DNA of 35,080 nucleotides from Cladorrhinum sp. PSN259 (GCA_033725935.1 MU867154.1:1-35080), one strand, 5' to 3'. Shown: positions 9,471-21,559, counted from the stretch's first letter. The notes: a model not told the origin generated them from the letters alone. Program-made: numbers and translations.

Positions 9471-11302
9471 ATGTCCGAAGAATCGAAACAGGTCGATCCG
9501 GCCGCAGAGAAGCAGCCTGCTCCCGCACCGAGCTCCGACAAAAAGCCAACCGCCGCCGAAGCTGAGCAATCTGAATCTGAGACGGAAGCCACGCAGGCTG
9601 GAAACGATGGCACCGCCAGTTCCTCAAAGAAAAAGAAGAAAAAGAGCAAGAGCAAGAAGAAGGGCAACTTCATCAAGGATCTCTTCACCGGCCAGGTTGA
9701 GCCAGGCGTGACCCAAGCGCAGGCTGAGGCCCAGCTGAAGGAAGCTATCAATGGCCTGACGAACGAGCAGGTCCAGGAGTTCATGTCGCTCAACCCAGCT
9801 CTGATGAACGAGCTCGCCGAGAAGAATGCTGCCGGAGACGCCTCCAAGATACCCAACATCGTCGAGCTGTTCAAACGGCTTACCCTCCAGGATATCATGA
9901 CTGGTTTGGCGACCACTGGCAAAAATCGCAAGGATATGGGATCATACAAGTTCTGGAGCACACAACCTGTACCCCAGTTTGACGAGGACCCCAAGCTCCT
10001 GATGGAGGAAGGGCCCCTAAAGATTCAAAAGGTCGAGGACATTGACCCAGAGCCGATACCGCTTGCGCTCCCGCAGTTTCGTTGGGTTACTATGGATCTT
10101 ACCAACGATGCTGAGCTTGCAGAGGTTGAGAAGCTGCTGTACGGTCACTATGTTGAGGATGACGAGGCCATGTTCAGGTTTAGATACTCGAGCTCGCTTC
10201 TTAGATGGTGAGTTGGTGATTTCAGGGGTTGCGGCGTGGTTCCCAGGTGGCTAACCGTTCTTCTCAGGTCCCTGTTATCTCCTGGGTGGAAGAAAGACTG
10301 GCACGTTGGCATTCGCAGCGGAGACACTCTTTGCGCCTTCATCTCGGCCGTTCCCACCGAGATGCGGGTACGGGATAATATCATTCAGGGCTCCGAGGTC
10401 AACTTCCTCTGCATCCACAAGAAGCTGAGAGGCAAGCGCCTTACCCCAATTTTGATCAAGGAGATCACCCGGCGCATCAACCGCGAGGGCATCTGGCAGG
10501 CTATCTACACCGGCGGCATCGTGCTGCCTCGGCCAGTGAGCACATGCCGGTATTATCATCGTGCTTTGGACTGGACCAAGTTGTATGAGGTCGGCTTCAG
10601 CCCATGCCCATCCAACAGCACACCAACTTTCCAGGCCAGGAAATACAAGTTGCCCGACGTCACGTCAACCAAGGGTCTCCGCGAGATGGAGCCGAAGGAT
10701 ATTGATGCGGTCAAGGAGCTTAATGATCAGTACTCCAAGCGCTTCGACCTGACTCCAGTTTGGAATAAGGAGGAATATGAACACTGGCTGTTACACAAGG
10801 ACTCAAATGGCTCTGAGCGGGTCATCTGGACTTATGTTGTTGAGGTAGGATCCCCCATTCCTCCTTATGTGGGGATATAATGCACTGACACACGTTACAG
10901 AACTCCGAAGGCAAAATCACCGACTTCTTCTCCTTCTACTGCCTCGAATCCTCAGCCATCAAGTCCACCAAACACAAAAGCGTTCGCGCCGCTTACCTCT
11001 TTTACTACGCCTCTGACATCGCCCTTAAAGACCCTAGCAACCGTCTGGACCTCAAGACCCGTCTCAACGCCCTCATGGCTGATGGCTTGATCCTCGCCAA
11101 GAAGGAGAAGTTTGACGTCTTTAATGCTCTGTCCCTGATGGACAACTCTTTGTTCCTGGAGCAGCAAAAGTATGGCCCTGGTGATGGTCAGCTCCATTAT
11201 TACCTGTTCAACTACAAGGCGAACCCCATTCATGGCGGCGTAAACAGAAAAAACCAGGTGGAGGAAGGAACTTCGAGCGGTGTTGCTTTTGTTATGCTTT
11301 AG
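9471..11302 (+). CDS. NMT1: Glycylpeptide N-tetradecanoyltransferase (N-myristoyltransferase)
   Basis: Transfers myristate from myristoyl-CoA to the N-terminal glycine of proteins (ARF GTPases and others); cytosolic and ribosome-associated. Exons 9471-10207, 10268-10844, 10901-11302; introns of 60 nt (GTGAGT..CTCAG) and 56 nt (GTAGGA..TACAG); 571 residues. The first ATG in CACC context at 9471 was chosen over an in-frame ATG at 9405. The N-terminus is disordered with a Lys-rich stretch (about 53-66), the ribosome-targeting type of tail. NMT hallmarks: HYVEDDEAMFRFRYSS near 230-243; SPGWKKDWHVGIR restored across intron 1; the acyl-CoA-binding signature EVNFLCIHKKLRGKRLTPIL (about 289-308) and KEITRRINREGIWQAIYTGG; C-terminal half VFNALSLMDNSLFLEQQKYG. 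The C-terminus GVAFVML fits the family's carboxylate-ended catalytic tail. Convergent with the next gene, 194 bp apart. Confidence 0.96.
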
Positions 11303-11496
11303 ATACCAAACTTTGTTATGGTTAATATTGTTAGGATAAATGCAGGCGGCGTGTGTGGTAATAGAGACTTTTTGGAACACTTAACCAAAGTTTTATCTAT
11401 ATCTATGTAGAGAGAAGAACAGGGGGAAAAGAGCGCTACTGAGGTATCAACCGCAGGATTATATGCAAACTTACAACTGACAAAAAACCAACACTC

Positions 11497-12745
11497 CTAT
11501 AACCCCTTATCCAACCTCTCGCCAACCTCAATTCTTTCCTCCAAAGTCTTGTTAAACCACTCGGTCCGTTCCATTGAAGGGGCGTGCCCCATCCCTTCAA
11601 CAATCATCCCTGCCGCCGGCTGCAGGTACTTTATGAGCTTCTGTCCGTGGGGCGGACTGATCATGTGGTCCTCTGTTCCGTGCATGACCATTATTCTCTC
11701 TCTGCCCAATTTATCCCCTAATTCTCTGAGCTGAGACTCGGATTTACGATGCCACCCCGCAGCTATTAACTGGAGCAGGAACCCCTTGAGACCGAAGCGG
11801 GTTGGGTCGAGCCGTTTGTGCATTTCTTGCGCGACGAATCGCTGGGCGTTTGACGAGAAGCGCTGGTACTTTACCTCGGGGTCCGAAGGAAACGGCGGCG
11901 AGCACTTGGGCGTTGATGACGGGTCGGGGAGGTGAGCGTCGTCCGGGGCGGTAAGCCACGAGTGGGCAAAGATCTGCCTGGCCGCGTCCCCGACTGATTT
12001 GTCGAGCGACTTTGGCACGAGCATGGAGGCGCGGTTGGCCATGTTTTCCGTAAAAGTTGTCGTATTTTCTATGTACGCCGCCGTGCAGCAGAGGTTCAGA
12101 GACGAGACTGCGGGCGCGAGGATGAGGGCTAGTTCCTGCGAGATCATCCCCCCCAGGGAAATGCCGGTTACGTGGATTTTGGACGAGGTCGGTGGTACCG
12201 TGTACTCTGAGGGGAGGGGGTAAGAGGGGATCCAGTTGACTTGCGGGGAGGCGAGGAGCTCCGCTACGTCGAGGGCCATCTCCGAGGTTGAGTACCGCAT
12301 CAGGGGCTTGTCCGAGTCTCCCACGCCGCGGTTGTCGTAGACGAGGACCGAGTACTTGTCGCGGTTTTCGTGACCAAAGTAGAGAGTTTGACGCTGCCAG
12401 GCTGATTTGAGACCGCCGAGGCCCATGATGAACTGTTTTGGTGGTTGGTCATTGGTTGTCAAAGTCTTCAGAGCCGCGGGTAAGAGTGAGTGCTCACGAT
12501 GAGTTTGATGGGTCCTCTACCGTGGATTTCTGCAAGAGATGTCAGTATACAATTCTGCAGCACCCATGAGATTTATTGGCAGAGGGAAACTCACCCCAGT
12601 GGATGTTAAATGGCCCGCCGCGGCCTTCTGCGACAGGTACAAAGCCCTGCTTGTCTGGTTCGAGCTTCCATATGGCTGTTGAGTAAGCTGGATGCTGGAG
12701 CGTCTCGGCGGCCGTGGGGATTGATGGTCCTGGTTGAGATGACAT
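11497..12745 (-). CDS. Alpha/beta hydrolase (esterase/hydrolase type, cytosolic)
   Basis: Three exons: 12745-12595, 12529-12498 (a 32-nt microexon), 12432-11497; introns of 65 nt (GTGAGT..TGCAG, with TACTGAC branch) and 65 nt (GTGAGC..AACAG, with TTTGAC upstream). 372 residues. The spliced N-terminus reads ...FNIHWEIHGRGPIKLIFIMG, the usual beta-strand and oxyanion entry of the fold. Catalytic residues: Ser153 in GISLGGM, Asp316 in HGTEDHMISP, His344 in GMGHAP. VYDNRGVGDSDKP is the typical DxRGxGxS loop. No signal peptide or TM segment. Substrate cannot be told from sequence; related fungal proteins are annotated only as alpha/beta-fold hydrolases. Skipping of the microexon would shift the frame. 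Confidence 0.87.
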
Positions 12746-14247
12746 TTTTGGATAATCTGGCCCGGAATTGGAACGATTGAGTTATTGAGTATAACAACGC
12801 AAACTCTGGAAAAACTGTTTTGTTTACATGCAAAATTGAAGAAAGCTCGCCAACACGATACGGCTCCAGCGCTGTGTCGAACGGCCAATTGCCTCGGCCG
12901 GTCAGCTTGTGATCTGTCGTTTCTGTGTGGAATGCAACCACTTAACGTCGCAAATGGTATGAACGCTGTAACCCTGCTTGCATGACGTAATCTTCCTCGG
13001 CATCTTATTGGGAATCCCTTCAGACCAGCGAATAAGATCTTCAGGGTTAGGGTATGAACCCCCCCTGAATGGGAAGTATGGGGTCCATTGGTTTGTTTTC
13101 GTTATTTTCAAAGCAGCCACGTAGGATCAGTCACCCTACAATAGAATCAATGTTTGTTTCAAGCTGTCTTTAATAAGGTATCGGAGGCCTCAAGTTGCCA
13201 CCTTTGGTTTGTGAGAATCTTGGGGTGCAGCATCTTATAGATTAATGTCTTGTTTCTCTGAAGAATCTCAGACAGCACATCCGCTCAAGATATCTTGGAG
13301 AAACTGCATGGAGGTTGGGCGGTGTGGGGATCGGTGGAAGGCTCCCAAAGGCGATCATGATGGCGAAATCCAGGAGAGGTTAGGCGACAGGGGTCCCGGC
13401 GACTCCAGCACCCACACCGCTGTTGTCGACAAAGTTCGGCACATCACGAGAGCAAAAACCTGGTGTTTCTTCTTTTCCCAGCTGGCTTCGGGCTTCAAAT
13501 CTTGGTTCCACAGCGCAAAGAGAGCATGATGGGTGGTCAGCATCTGGTGCAAACCGTGACCTTGCGGCCACAGACTGCAAGCTAGTGGCCTCATCTCAGG
13601 TATTCCCTGGTCTGGTACGTCATGAAGATGTTCTTTTCTTGCGTTCCACTGCTTCAATTCTGTCTTCAACGGAGAAAGGGAAAAAAAGTGAGCGGCTCAC
13701 CTGACGGAATGCACCAATGACCGTGGGCCACTCGATCGATCAAGCCTTCAAGGTAAGCAGGCTGGGATGATCGTGGCCCAAGCCTCCGGTACCCCCTGTG
13801 CAACTGCGTTCTTTCATTGGCTGCCTCCATTTCCAGATCAGGTATGTCCGCATTCGTTGGGGATTTCGCATCAATCAGACCGCGATGTGTTGGAACATCA
13901 CGATGGGTATGGTGGTACATCAGCCCCGAATTGCGGGTAATGCGGTTACTCCCGCAGGAGACCGCATTTGGATATTCGGTTGAAGATTCGTTAGTTTGCC
14001 ATGATCGTGGGATCTTGGCAGACTTGGATGGGTCTAATGGCGCGAGAAAAAGAAATGACTGGCTTAAAGGCTCAGTGCCGGTAAGAAACAGGTGTTTGCC
14101 GGTCATGGGTCCGGTCGAAAGGGGAATCCAGCAAAAGCAAACTGAGTTTTTAGTATTGTAGAAAGCTTCGTGTCTCCTGTATATCTCAGACACATTGACT
14201 TTCTTCCCATGTGGTCGATGTTTGTTTGCTCTGTGACCAACGCCAAG
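12746..14247. other. 1.5-kb divergent intergenic region
   Basis: Lies between the minus-strand hydrolase and the plus-strand MFS gene. Open frames of up to 175 codons occur (13666-14193 minus), but their products have no domain, mixed composition and no splice partners, so I do not call them. Single TTAGGG-like words near 13044 are not a telomeric array. Confidence 0.55.
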
Positions 14248-15954
14248 ATGGAGCCCCTTACCCCCTGTTCAGCCGGAGAAAACAAGAGGTCCCCTGATCA
14301 GCTCCGGATACCTTCAGTGGAAGAAAAATGTATGACTCCGGCGACCAGGCCCTTGTCCTTTCTCTCCACCACATCCACCGTCGTCAATATCCCGAATCTG
14401 GAAGCTACAAATGCTTGCCTTTCGTGTCCCTCTTCAGCGAACAAACTCCCAGTAGCCTCCACTGACCTTGAAAAACGCGCCAGCGACGTAAAGGCGTCAT
14501 CAGATGTGCCACCTGAAGGTGGCCAGCGAGCGTGGCTCACGGTCCTTGGCTCCTTCTTCATAACCACGGCAGTATATGGTCTTTCGAACTCGGTCGGCGT
14601 CATCCAACCTTATTGGGACGAACACCAACTCGCTGCATTTGCGATCCATGACATTGCATGGATCTCAGGCGCCAATATTTTTCTTTGTCTTTTTCTTGGA
14701 GTTCAGGTTGGCCCATGGTTTGATCGATTTGGTCCAAGATGGCTTCTCTTGGCAGGAAGCATTGTATACATGGCCGGACTGATAGGATTGGGGTTCTTAC
14801 CGGAGGCAGTCGATACAGAAAGCCCAATAAGAAGCCCTGGCATCATGTACGCGTTGCTGATGCTTCTTTGGGGAGTGGTTATGGGATCTGGGGCGGCGCT
14901 ATGCTGCACCGTTGCTTTGTCCGTATTGGCCCATTGGTTTGACAAGAAACGTGGCCTAGCGGCCGGACTCGTATTTGTGGGCAGCAGCTTAGGAGGGGCG
15001 GTGTTTCCCTTGATACTTAAATCGACGTTGAGTAAGATGGGATGGGCGTGGAGCATGAGGATTTTGGCCTTAATCGTAGCATCATTGCTTGGCATGGGCA
15101 ATGTGCTGATTCGAGGCCGTATCGAGGGGAAGAAGGGCTCCGGAACCGTTGACTTTCGCTGCTTTCGAGAGGCGAGCTTTGCCTGGACAACAGTTGGAGT
15201 GTTTAGTAAGTCAAGCAGTCCCGGGACGGTGAGAATTTCCTCCTGCTAATTTGCTGCGGGCATTTAGTGAACCAGTTTATTCTCATTGCGGGCCTCGGGA
15301 TGGTTCCGACATGGGCAATAGCTCGTGGGTTTGCGCAAGAGCTGACATATACAATCATGGCCGTGATGAGCGCGTAAGTGGGCACCCAAGCCGCGGCGGA
15401 GGTTTGAGATGAAGAGAGGGTTGCTAACGTTGTTATGCAGAGGCTCGGGGGTTGGTCGACTAGCGGCCGGTGCCATCTCGGACAGAATTGGGCGCTTCAA
15501 CACCATGATACTGACCACGATGTTCTCCATATTCACCACGTTTGCCATCTGGTTGCTGGTTGAGACGGACAGAACTTGGCTTTTCTACATGTTTGCTGCC
15601 CTTTTTGGTTTTGGTACTGGCTCTGTGATCAGCATTGGTCCCGTTTGTGTAGGACAGTAAGTTCTTCTCACCCCACCACAAGTCAGTTTCTGCCAGTTAT
15701 CACTGACATGATATTGTATCACGGCTAGACTCACTATTCCTGAAAAGTTTGGATTGTACTATGGAACGATGTACGCTGTTGCCAGCCTGTCGTCGCTGCT
15801 TTGCATTCCATTGAGTGCTTCAATTTTGGACCAATTTGGCAGCCAACTCTTTGTCGTCATTTTTGGAGTCATACTGGTGGTGGCACTTGGCGCATTCTGC
15901 ATGGCGAGATTATCTATCCAGGCGTACAAATGGAAGTGGGTGCAGGTCGTTTGA
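14248..15954 (+). CDS. Major facilitator superfamily transporter, monocarboxylate-transporter (MCT/SLC16-like) type
   Basis: Plasma-membrane transporter; fungal MCT homologues move monocarboxylates or other small solutes, and the substrate here is unknown. Exons 14248-15205, 15268-15373, 15441-15656, 15729-15954; introns of 62, 67 and 72 nt, donors GTAAGT/GTAAGT/GTAAGT; 501 residues. The soluble N-terminus of about 90 residues is followed by PPEGGQRAWLTVLGSFF, the family's entry to TM1. WFDRFGPRWLLLAG is the loop 2-3 motif, and GSGVGRLAAGAISDRIGRFN is the equivalent loop of the second half. About 12 hydrophobic segments are present. The junctions VFMNQF, VMSAGSGVGR and VGQLTIPEKFG restore continuous frame. 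The start could be upstream in frame (14170, 14209 or 14218); I prefer 14248 (CCAAGATGG) because the upstream extension resembles 5' UTR. Confidence 0.88.
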
Positions 15955-16663
15955 AGTTTATACAGGACCATAGATAAGAAAGTTATTTGGGCATAGTTTC
16001 CAAACATGTATCAAAAGCGGTTCGAAGGTTATATGAAATGTAAAGTAATTCGTGGCCTAAACTCTGATAAACCACGGCCATGTCGAAATGAGATTTGAAT
16101 CATCAGATTCGGTGACGATGAGATGGGTTCGGAAATTCAAAGTAGACAATCAGCATTCTCCTTGGAGCGAAAGGCCGCCAAGAGCACGGAATAAGCGATC
16201 TATCTCCAGGTTGTATATATGTTTGTCGCCCAATTTTGTACAAGATGCAAACTGCCAAGTGTTGTCGGCCAAGAAGTCGGGTTTCTCGGTGTCGCTCCTC
16301 GGTGAGCAAGTGAAGGTGGGTTCAGGTAGGGCGATTGGCGAGCTGGACGCGGATAAAAGCTCTTGCAAGCCCCGAATCTCACGCGCCAAGCCTTATCCTA
16401 AAACTGACCTAGCGCCGCGGCGACACCCTTGTCAGTAAAGCTCGCTGCCAAGTACCAACCGGGGTCCTGGCTTCCAGCCTTTGTTTCCGCAAAACAGCAA
16501 AGACAACGAACTCTTTTCTTCAAAGCCAAACTCTGCCTCAACGCTGTGCCCAGCAGTGTCAGCATTGCATCGCGTCGCCATTTGTGTCATCAAGAATCCA
16601 ATTCAACATCCTCTTTTTTGATTGATTGGCATCGCAAGCAATTGCGTCCGACCGCGCGCAACC
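15955..16663. other. Intergenic region between the MFS gene and SPT5
   Basis: Tandem genes; 709 bp holding the 3' UTR of the transporter and the SPT5 promoter and 5' UTR. No supported coding region. Confidence 0.6.
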
Positions 16664-19600
16664 ATGGCGGACCATTACGGCGGCGATTCCGAGTCGGACG
16701 ACGACAACTTTAACCCTGCGCCTGCCGACATCTCCGACGATGAAAATAACGCAGAGAACAGCAGCCCCGTAGCCTCTCGCAAGGCTGCCGACTACGATCA
16801 AGATGAAGAGGAAGAGGAGGATGATGCTCCGAAGCGCGCTTCGAAGCGCCCCCGCGATGAAGAAGAAGATGGCGACGAGGATGAGGAAGATGAGGAAGGC
16901 GGCGGCGGGCAGGATGACGATGATGAAGACGAGGAAGAAGAAGAAGATGAAGAGGATGAGGATGATGTACAGCATGTGAGTCCGCACTCTCAGCGTCTCC
17001 GTTCTCTCCTGGCTACTCCACCCGGATGACTGACTTGATTGCACAGCGTCACCGCCGCAAGCGCAGAAAGGACCACAGAGCTGCCTTCTTCGATATTGAA
17101 GCCGAGGTTGAAGATGAAGATGAAGCCGAAGACGACGAGAAAGATGGCGAAGAGATCGAGGATTTCATCGACAATGCCCATCCCGATGATATTGCCGACA
17201 GCAGCCGGATGAACGACGATAGGAGACATCGCGAGCTCGATCGACGTAGAGAGCTGGAGTCGAGCCTTGACGCCGAAAAGCAAGCCGAAATCCTCCGCGA
17301 GCGTTATGGCAAACGCGCCCCTGCCAGAGGCTATGGAGAGATGGCAATTGTCCCCAGGCGCTTGCTTCTTCCTAGCGTTGATGATCCCGGTATCTGGGCC
17401 GTCAGATGTAAGGAAGGCAAAGAGCGTGAGGTAATATTCTCCATCATGCGCAAAATTGAGGAGAGACTCGGCACAAAGGATGAGGTGCCCATCATCTCTG
17501 CTTTTGAGCGCGGTGGTACCGAGTCGGTCATGAAAGGCTACATTTACGTCGAAGCTCGTCGGCAAAACGACATCATGCTCGCTCTTGATGGCGTTCTCAA
17601 CGTTTATCCCCGCACCAAGATGCAGCTGGTCGAGATCAAGGATATGCCAGACCTTCTGCGTGTCACTAAGACCCCCACGTTGGAGCCTGGTGCTTGGGTA
17701 CGTCTCAAGAGGCCGGCGAAACATGCAGGCGATCTTGCGCAGGTTCTCGACGTCACTGAAAACGGACTGGAAGCCCGGGTGCGCTTTATTCCACGCCTGG
17801 ATTATGGTGTGAGAGATGATGCGTCCAGCCTTGGTGCAGATGGAAAGCGCAAACGTCCCGGTATGCCTGGTCCCAGACCTCCGCAACGTCTTTTCAGCGA
17901 AGCCGAGGCCAGAAAAAGGCACGGTCGGCACATCCAAGGCAACCCGCAGACCAACAGCTGGACCTACATGGGCGAGGAGTTTGAAAATGGCTTCCAGGTG
18001 AAAGATATCAAGATTCAGCAGTTGGATGTCAAGGATGTCAACCCATCTCTGGAAGAGGTGACCAAGTTTGCCGGTGGTTCCGAAGATGGTACCGAGAACC
18101 TCGATCTCAAGGCCCTCGCCGCTAGTTTGAAAGAGAGCAGCGCAAACGTTGTTCCTGGAGACATGATTTCGGTTTATGAGGGCGAACAGCGGGGTGTTAT
18201 TGGTACTGCCGTTAATGTACGGGGTGACATCGTTACTCTGAGGGTTACTGAAGGAGACATCAAGGGGCAGATGATCGAGGTACCTAATAAGGGGCTTCGC
18301 AAGTTCTTCAAAATCGGTGATCACGTCAAGGTCATTGGCGGCAGCCGATTCAGGGATGAAGTTGGTATGGTTGTCAAAACCGATGGCGACAGTGTCACAC
18401 TCTTCACAGATCAAGCGAATACGGAGATTACTGTGTTCTGCAAGGATTTGCGCAAGGCAAGCGACATTGGTGGACAAGGATCATTGGGCCAGTACGCCCT
18501 CCTGGACTTGGTCCAGCTTGACCCGACCACAGTTGGATGCATCGTCAAGGTAGACCGTGAATCACTTGTGGTTTTGGATCAGAATGGAGAGAATAGGCAG
18601 GTTATGCCTTCACAGATCACAAATAAGCTGCCAAAGAGGAGAACAGCCGTGGCTGCTGACCGGACCGGCGCAGAAGTTAGACTCGACGACGTTGTTCGTG
18701 AGTATGGTGGCCAACAGCGACAGGGCAAGATCATCCACATCCACAGGTCTTTCCTCTTCCTACACAGCAATGACAGCAACGAGAACGCTGGTGTGTTCGT
18801 CACAAGGGCCAGCAACGTTAACACAGTTGCCGCCAAGGGTGGCCGTATCAATAATTCCAGCTCCGGACCTGATCTAAGCGCCATGAACCCTGCCTTGAAG
18901 AGGCAGCCCGACGGCAACCGCAGCATGCAGCCTCCCAAGACCTTTGGGCCCGATCGTGCCATCAACCAGACGGTAACCATCAGACGAGGAGGTTACAAGG
19001 GGTTGTTGGGTATCGTAAAGGACACCACTGACACCCATGCTCGTGTTGAGCTTCACACCAAGAGCAAAATCATCACTATACCCAAGGCCGACCTCGCTTT
19101 CAAGGACAAGGTAACCGGTAAACCAATCGACCCTTACAGCCGTGGCGGACGTGGTGGCGGTTTTGCTGGTGCCTCTGGAGGACGTGGCGGGAGTACTGGG
19201 AGCTGGTCTGGAAGCAGAACACCTGTTGCTGCTCGGAGCGGTGAAAGGACCCCGGCATGGGGTGCGCCAAAGGGTGAGTTTTCTTCTAGTGTACTCAGAC
19301 AAGGACATACTGACTGTGATAATGCAGATGCCAGACAACCCGCTTGGAGCCGTGAATCTGCTGGTGGGCGCACACCTGGTCCTGCCTGGGGCGACAACTC
19401 CGGATCTCGTACTGTCAACCCTTACGACGGCAACCGCACTTCATACGGAGGCGCTACCTCTTATGGAGGCGCAACGGCATATGGTGGTGGCAGTCGCACT
19501 CCTGCCTGGTCCTCGGGCGCCAAGACTCCTGCGTATGACGGGTTTGGCCATGGTTCCAAGACTCCAGCATACGGTGGTAGCAGCGGAGACGCGTGGGGCT

Positions 19601-19965
19601 CCAAGACCCCTGCTTATGGTGTTTCGGCCCCTACCCCTGCTGCCAGCGGAAACGATGCTTGGGGTTACACACCCGGACCAAGCGGAGGATCCGGCGCTTT
19701 CGATGCCCCCACACCCGGTGCCGGCCTTGGCGCACCCACTCCGGGAGCTCTCAATGCCCCGACCCCAGGAGCCTACTCGGCGCCGACGCCTGGAGCTATC
19801 AGCGCCCCAACTCCGGCTGCCTGGTCTGGTGGGTGGGGAAATGAGGCTGCACCAACTCCTGTCGTCAGCGCACCGACTCCTGGTGCTGGCAGTGGATACT
19901 ATGGCGCACCTACGCCTGCTGCTTATGCTGAAACTCCGGGAGATGGTAGCTACGACGATGAATAA
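16664..19965 (+). CDS. SPT5: Transcription elongation factor Spt5 (DSIF/NusG family)
   Basis: Large subunit of the Spt4-Spt5 (DSIF) complex that clamps RNA polymerase II and couples elongation to RNA processing; nuclear. Exons 16664-16975, 17047-19273, 19328-19965; introns of 71 nt (GTGAGT..GACTGAC..CACAG) and 54 nt (GTGAGT..ACTGAC..TGCAG). 1,058 residues. Order: acidic N-terminal domain (1-150, long Glu/Asp runs around KRASKRPRDEEE); NGN domain from about 217 (DPGIWAVRCKEGKEREVIFS to LLRVTKTPTLEPG); several KOW domains (LEPGAWVRLKRPAKHAGDLA; VVPGDMISVYEGEQRGVIGT; FKIGDHVKVIGGSRFRDEVG; RTGAEVRLDDVVREYGGQQR; INQTVTIRRGGYKGLLGIVK); then a C-terminal repeat region with KTPAY and APTPGA units, the Bur1/Cdk9 substrate part. 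The second intron is a multiple of 3 without a stop, so retention would insert 18 residues. Confidence 0.96.
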
Positions 19966-20819
19966 AAGATAGAAGATGAACTGTCGAAAAAGACTTGATG
20001 GGTGTTGGGGATATAAATATCTGCAGCGTCCTGTTTTGTATTTTTAGGAAGCGGAAGAGGAAGGGATTAGAGACTTTTTGGTGTATTTCCTATTTCCTCT
20101 TGGGTCGTTTGCAGAAAGATAATCACGAGAGGAAGAACTCACACACAAACATGCACACCTGGGAAGAATTAAAGATAAAAAGAAGCGACTTGAATTATTT
20201 TTAATTTTTTTTACGACGGGAATAGGAGACCTTTACTTGTTTCACGAATCGACTTACTAAGCGTTGTGAAGTATGTGCCTGTGCTTGCTTGGTTGATGAC
20301 TGTGTTATTATTTTCTTCATATCTGTTACCTCACCTTTTCTTTCTCTCTTTCAAGTATGACTTTACTACTCACCTTTATAGACCAGCTACAACATCTTTA
20401 TGCTACTCTTTTTCTTTCCTAGTTTTTTTACTCGTTCTTTTTTACTCGCTCTCTCAAAATATATAATTTTTATTTTATTTAGTAGACTTGATCCCAAAAG
20501 TGGTGGTGCACTACAGACAGTTTACAAGGTCGTACGTCTTGCTTTGTGACGTATCCTCCGAGTCCTCGGTCTGAAAACCTGGACAGCTCGTGTGGTGGTG
20601 GTGGTTGTGGTGGTTGCGGTGGTTGTCGCGAATGTCTTGGATGTCTTGGATGATTCAATTTCAAGGTCTTTGTATGCCGGTTCAACTTTGCCGCCAATAA
20701 TCTTCACGAATGTTGATACAGTCATCAATTTACATGTATATGCAATTTCTAAGTCTTCTAAATACAATTTCCGAGTGTCCAACCTCGTACCGTCCTCCTC
20801 CTCCTCTTTAATTCTTTAC
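19966..20819. other. Tail-to-tail intergenic region between SPT5 and the LPMO gene
   Basis: No supported coding region. It is T-rich around 20260-20480 and holds a TGG/TGT simple repeat at 20591-20626, a duplicated ATGTCTTGG at about 20632-20650 and a short CTC run at about 20793-20806. A poly-Thr open frame on the minus strand here is only the translated microsatellite. Confidence 0.55.
20591..20626. repeat. (TGG/TTG)n imperfect trinucleotide repeat
   Basis: Imperfect TGG-type repeat interrupted by TTG and TGC, in the 3' intergenic region of two convergent genes. Confidence 0.85.
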
Positions 20820-21559
20820 TTAGCATGACTCAACCGCCGGCCCTGGGGGAGTATAAGACGTGGGGATAGGGTAGTAGATGTTGATAAGAACACCGGGATC
20901 ACTGGCGCCGTAAGCGCCAGGGAAAGAAACAACGTTCTTGGGGCTGTAGGAGCCGCTTCCTCCGCTGACGGTGATCTGGGCGCAGGAGATGTAGTACTGA
21001 GCACCACCAACACTGCCGGCGCTGTGAAGGCCGATGTGCTCAGCCCTGACGAGGTAGTCTCCGTTCTGGAGGCAGCGGGGGATCTGGACGTTGATGGAAC
21101 GAGCATTCTGCGAAGGCCAGGTAATTGTATTGCCGAGGGTGGGGCGGTCCTGGTAGATCTTGGACCAGACCTTGCCCTTGCCGTCCCAGGTGGCTGCTGT
21201 TTGGCCGGAAGGAACCTTGGCAATGTAGACAGCCATGGGACCTGGGTGGGAGATGGACGACTTGGCGTTGTAAGCCAACGTTGAGCCGGCAGTGACGTTG
21301 TAGATGCCGGGGGCGCCGACGCCTGGGTTTCGCTCGTAGCAGCGGAATTGCTCCGAGTTGACGTCGGTCACGGGGCCGTTGCTCTGGAAGTTGGCGGCCG
21401 TCCTGACATATTGCCAGTCTGCCGTGTTGCCGATGCTGGGGAAGGTATCTGTTCTGCTGTTAGCGTGATGCTTAGTTAATTCAAGTGAAAGGAGTAGTTC
21501 TTACAGTGTGCCTGGGCTGTGGCAGCAGCCAGGGAGGCGACGGCAATGCTGAGCTTCAT
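20820..21559 (-). CDS. Secreted AA9 lytic polysaccharide monooxygenase (former GH61), no carbohydrate-binding module
   Basis: Copper enzyme that oxidatively cleaves cellulose or other beta-1,4-glucans; extracellular. Exons 21559-21505 and 21448-20820; intron 21504-21449 (56 nt, GTAAGA..ACAG); 227 residues. The signal peptide (1-17, MKLSIAVASLAAATAQA) is followed directly by His18, the mature N-terminal His of the copper 'histidine brace' (HYTFPSIG). The intron splits the Tyr codon just after it. The second brace His is His86 in SHPGPMAVY. Second-sphere and axial residues lie in HIGLHSAGSVGGAQYYISCA (His160, Gln169, axial Tyr171). Cys55 and Cys174 are the usual disulfide pair. The mature protein of 210 residues ends without linker or CBM1. 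Regioselectivity cannot be told. Confidence 0.95.

Noticed and set aside
13040..13050. TTAGGG words suggesting a telomere
   Set aside because: A single occurrence without tandem array, in a gene-flanked position.
13666..14193. 175-codon minus-strand frame
   Set aside because: No recognisable domain, no plausible promoter or splice partner, ordinary chance length for this GC content.
16990..18477. 495-codon minus-strand open frame
   Set aside because: Lies wholly antisense to SPT5 NGN/KOW coding sequence; its composition mirrors the complementary codons and it has no domain of its own.
20522..20782. Minus-strand frame with a poly-Thr run
   Set aside because: Only the translated TGG/TTG microsatellite in a 3' intergenic region.
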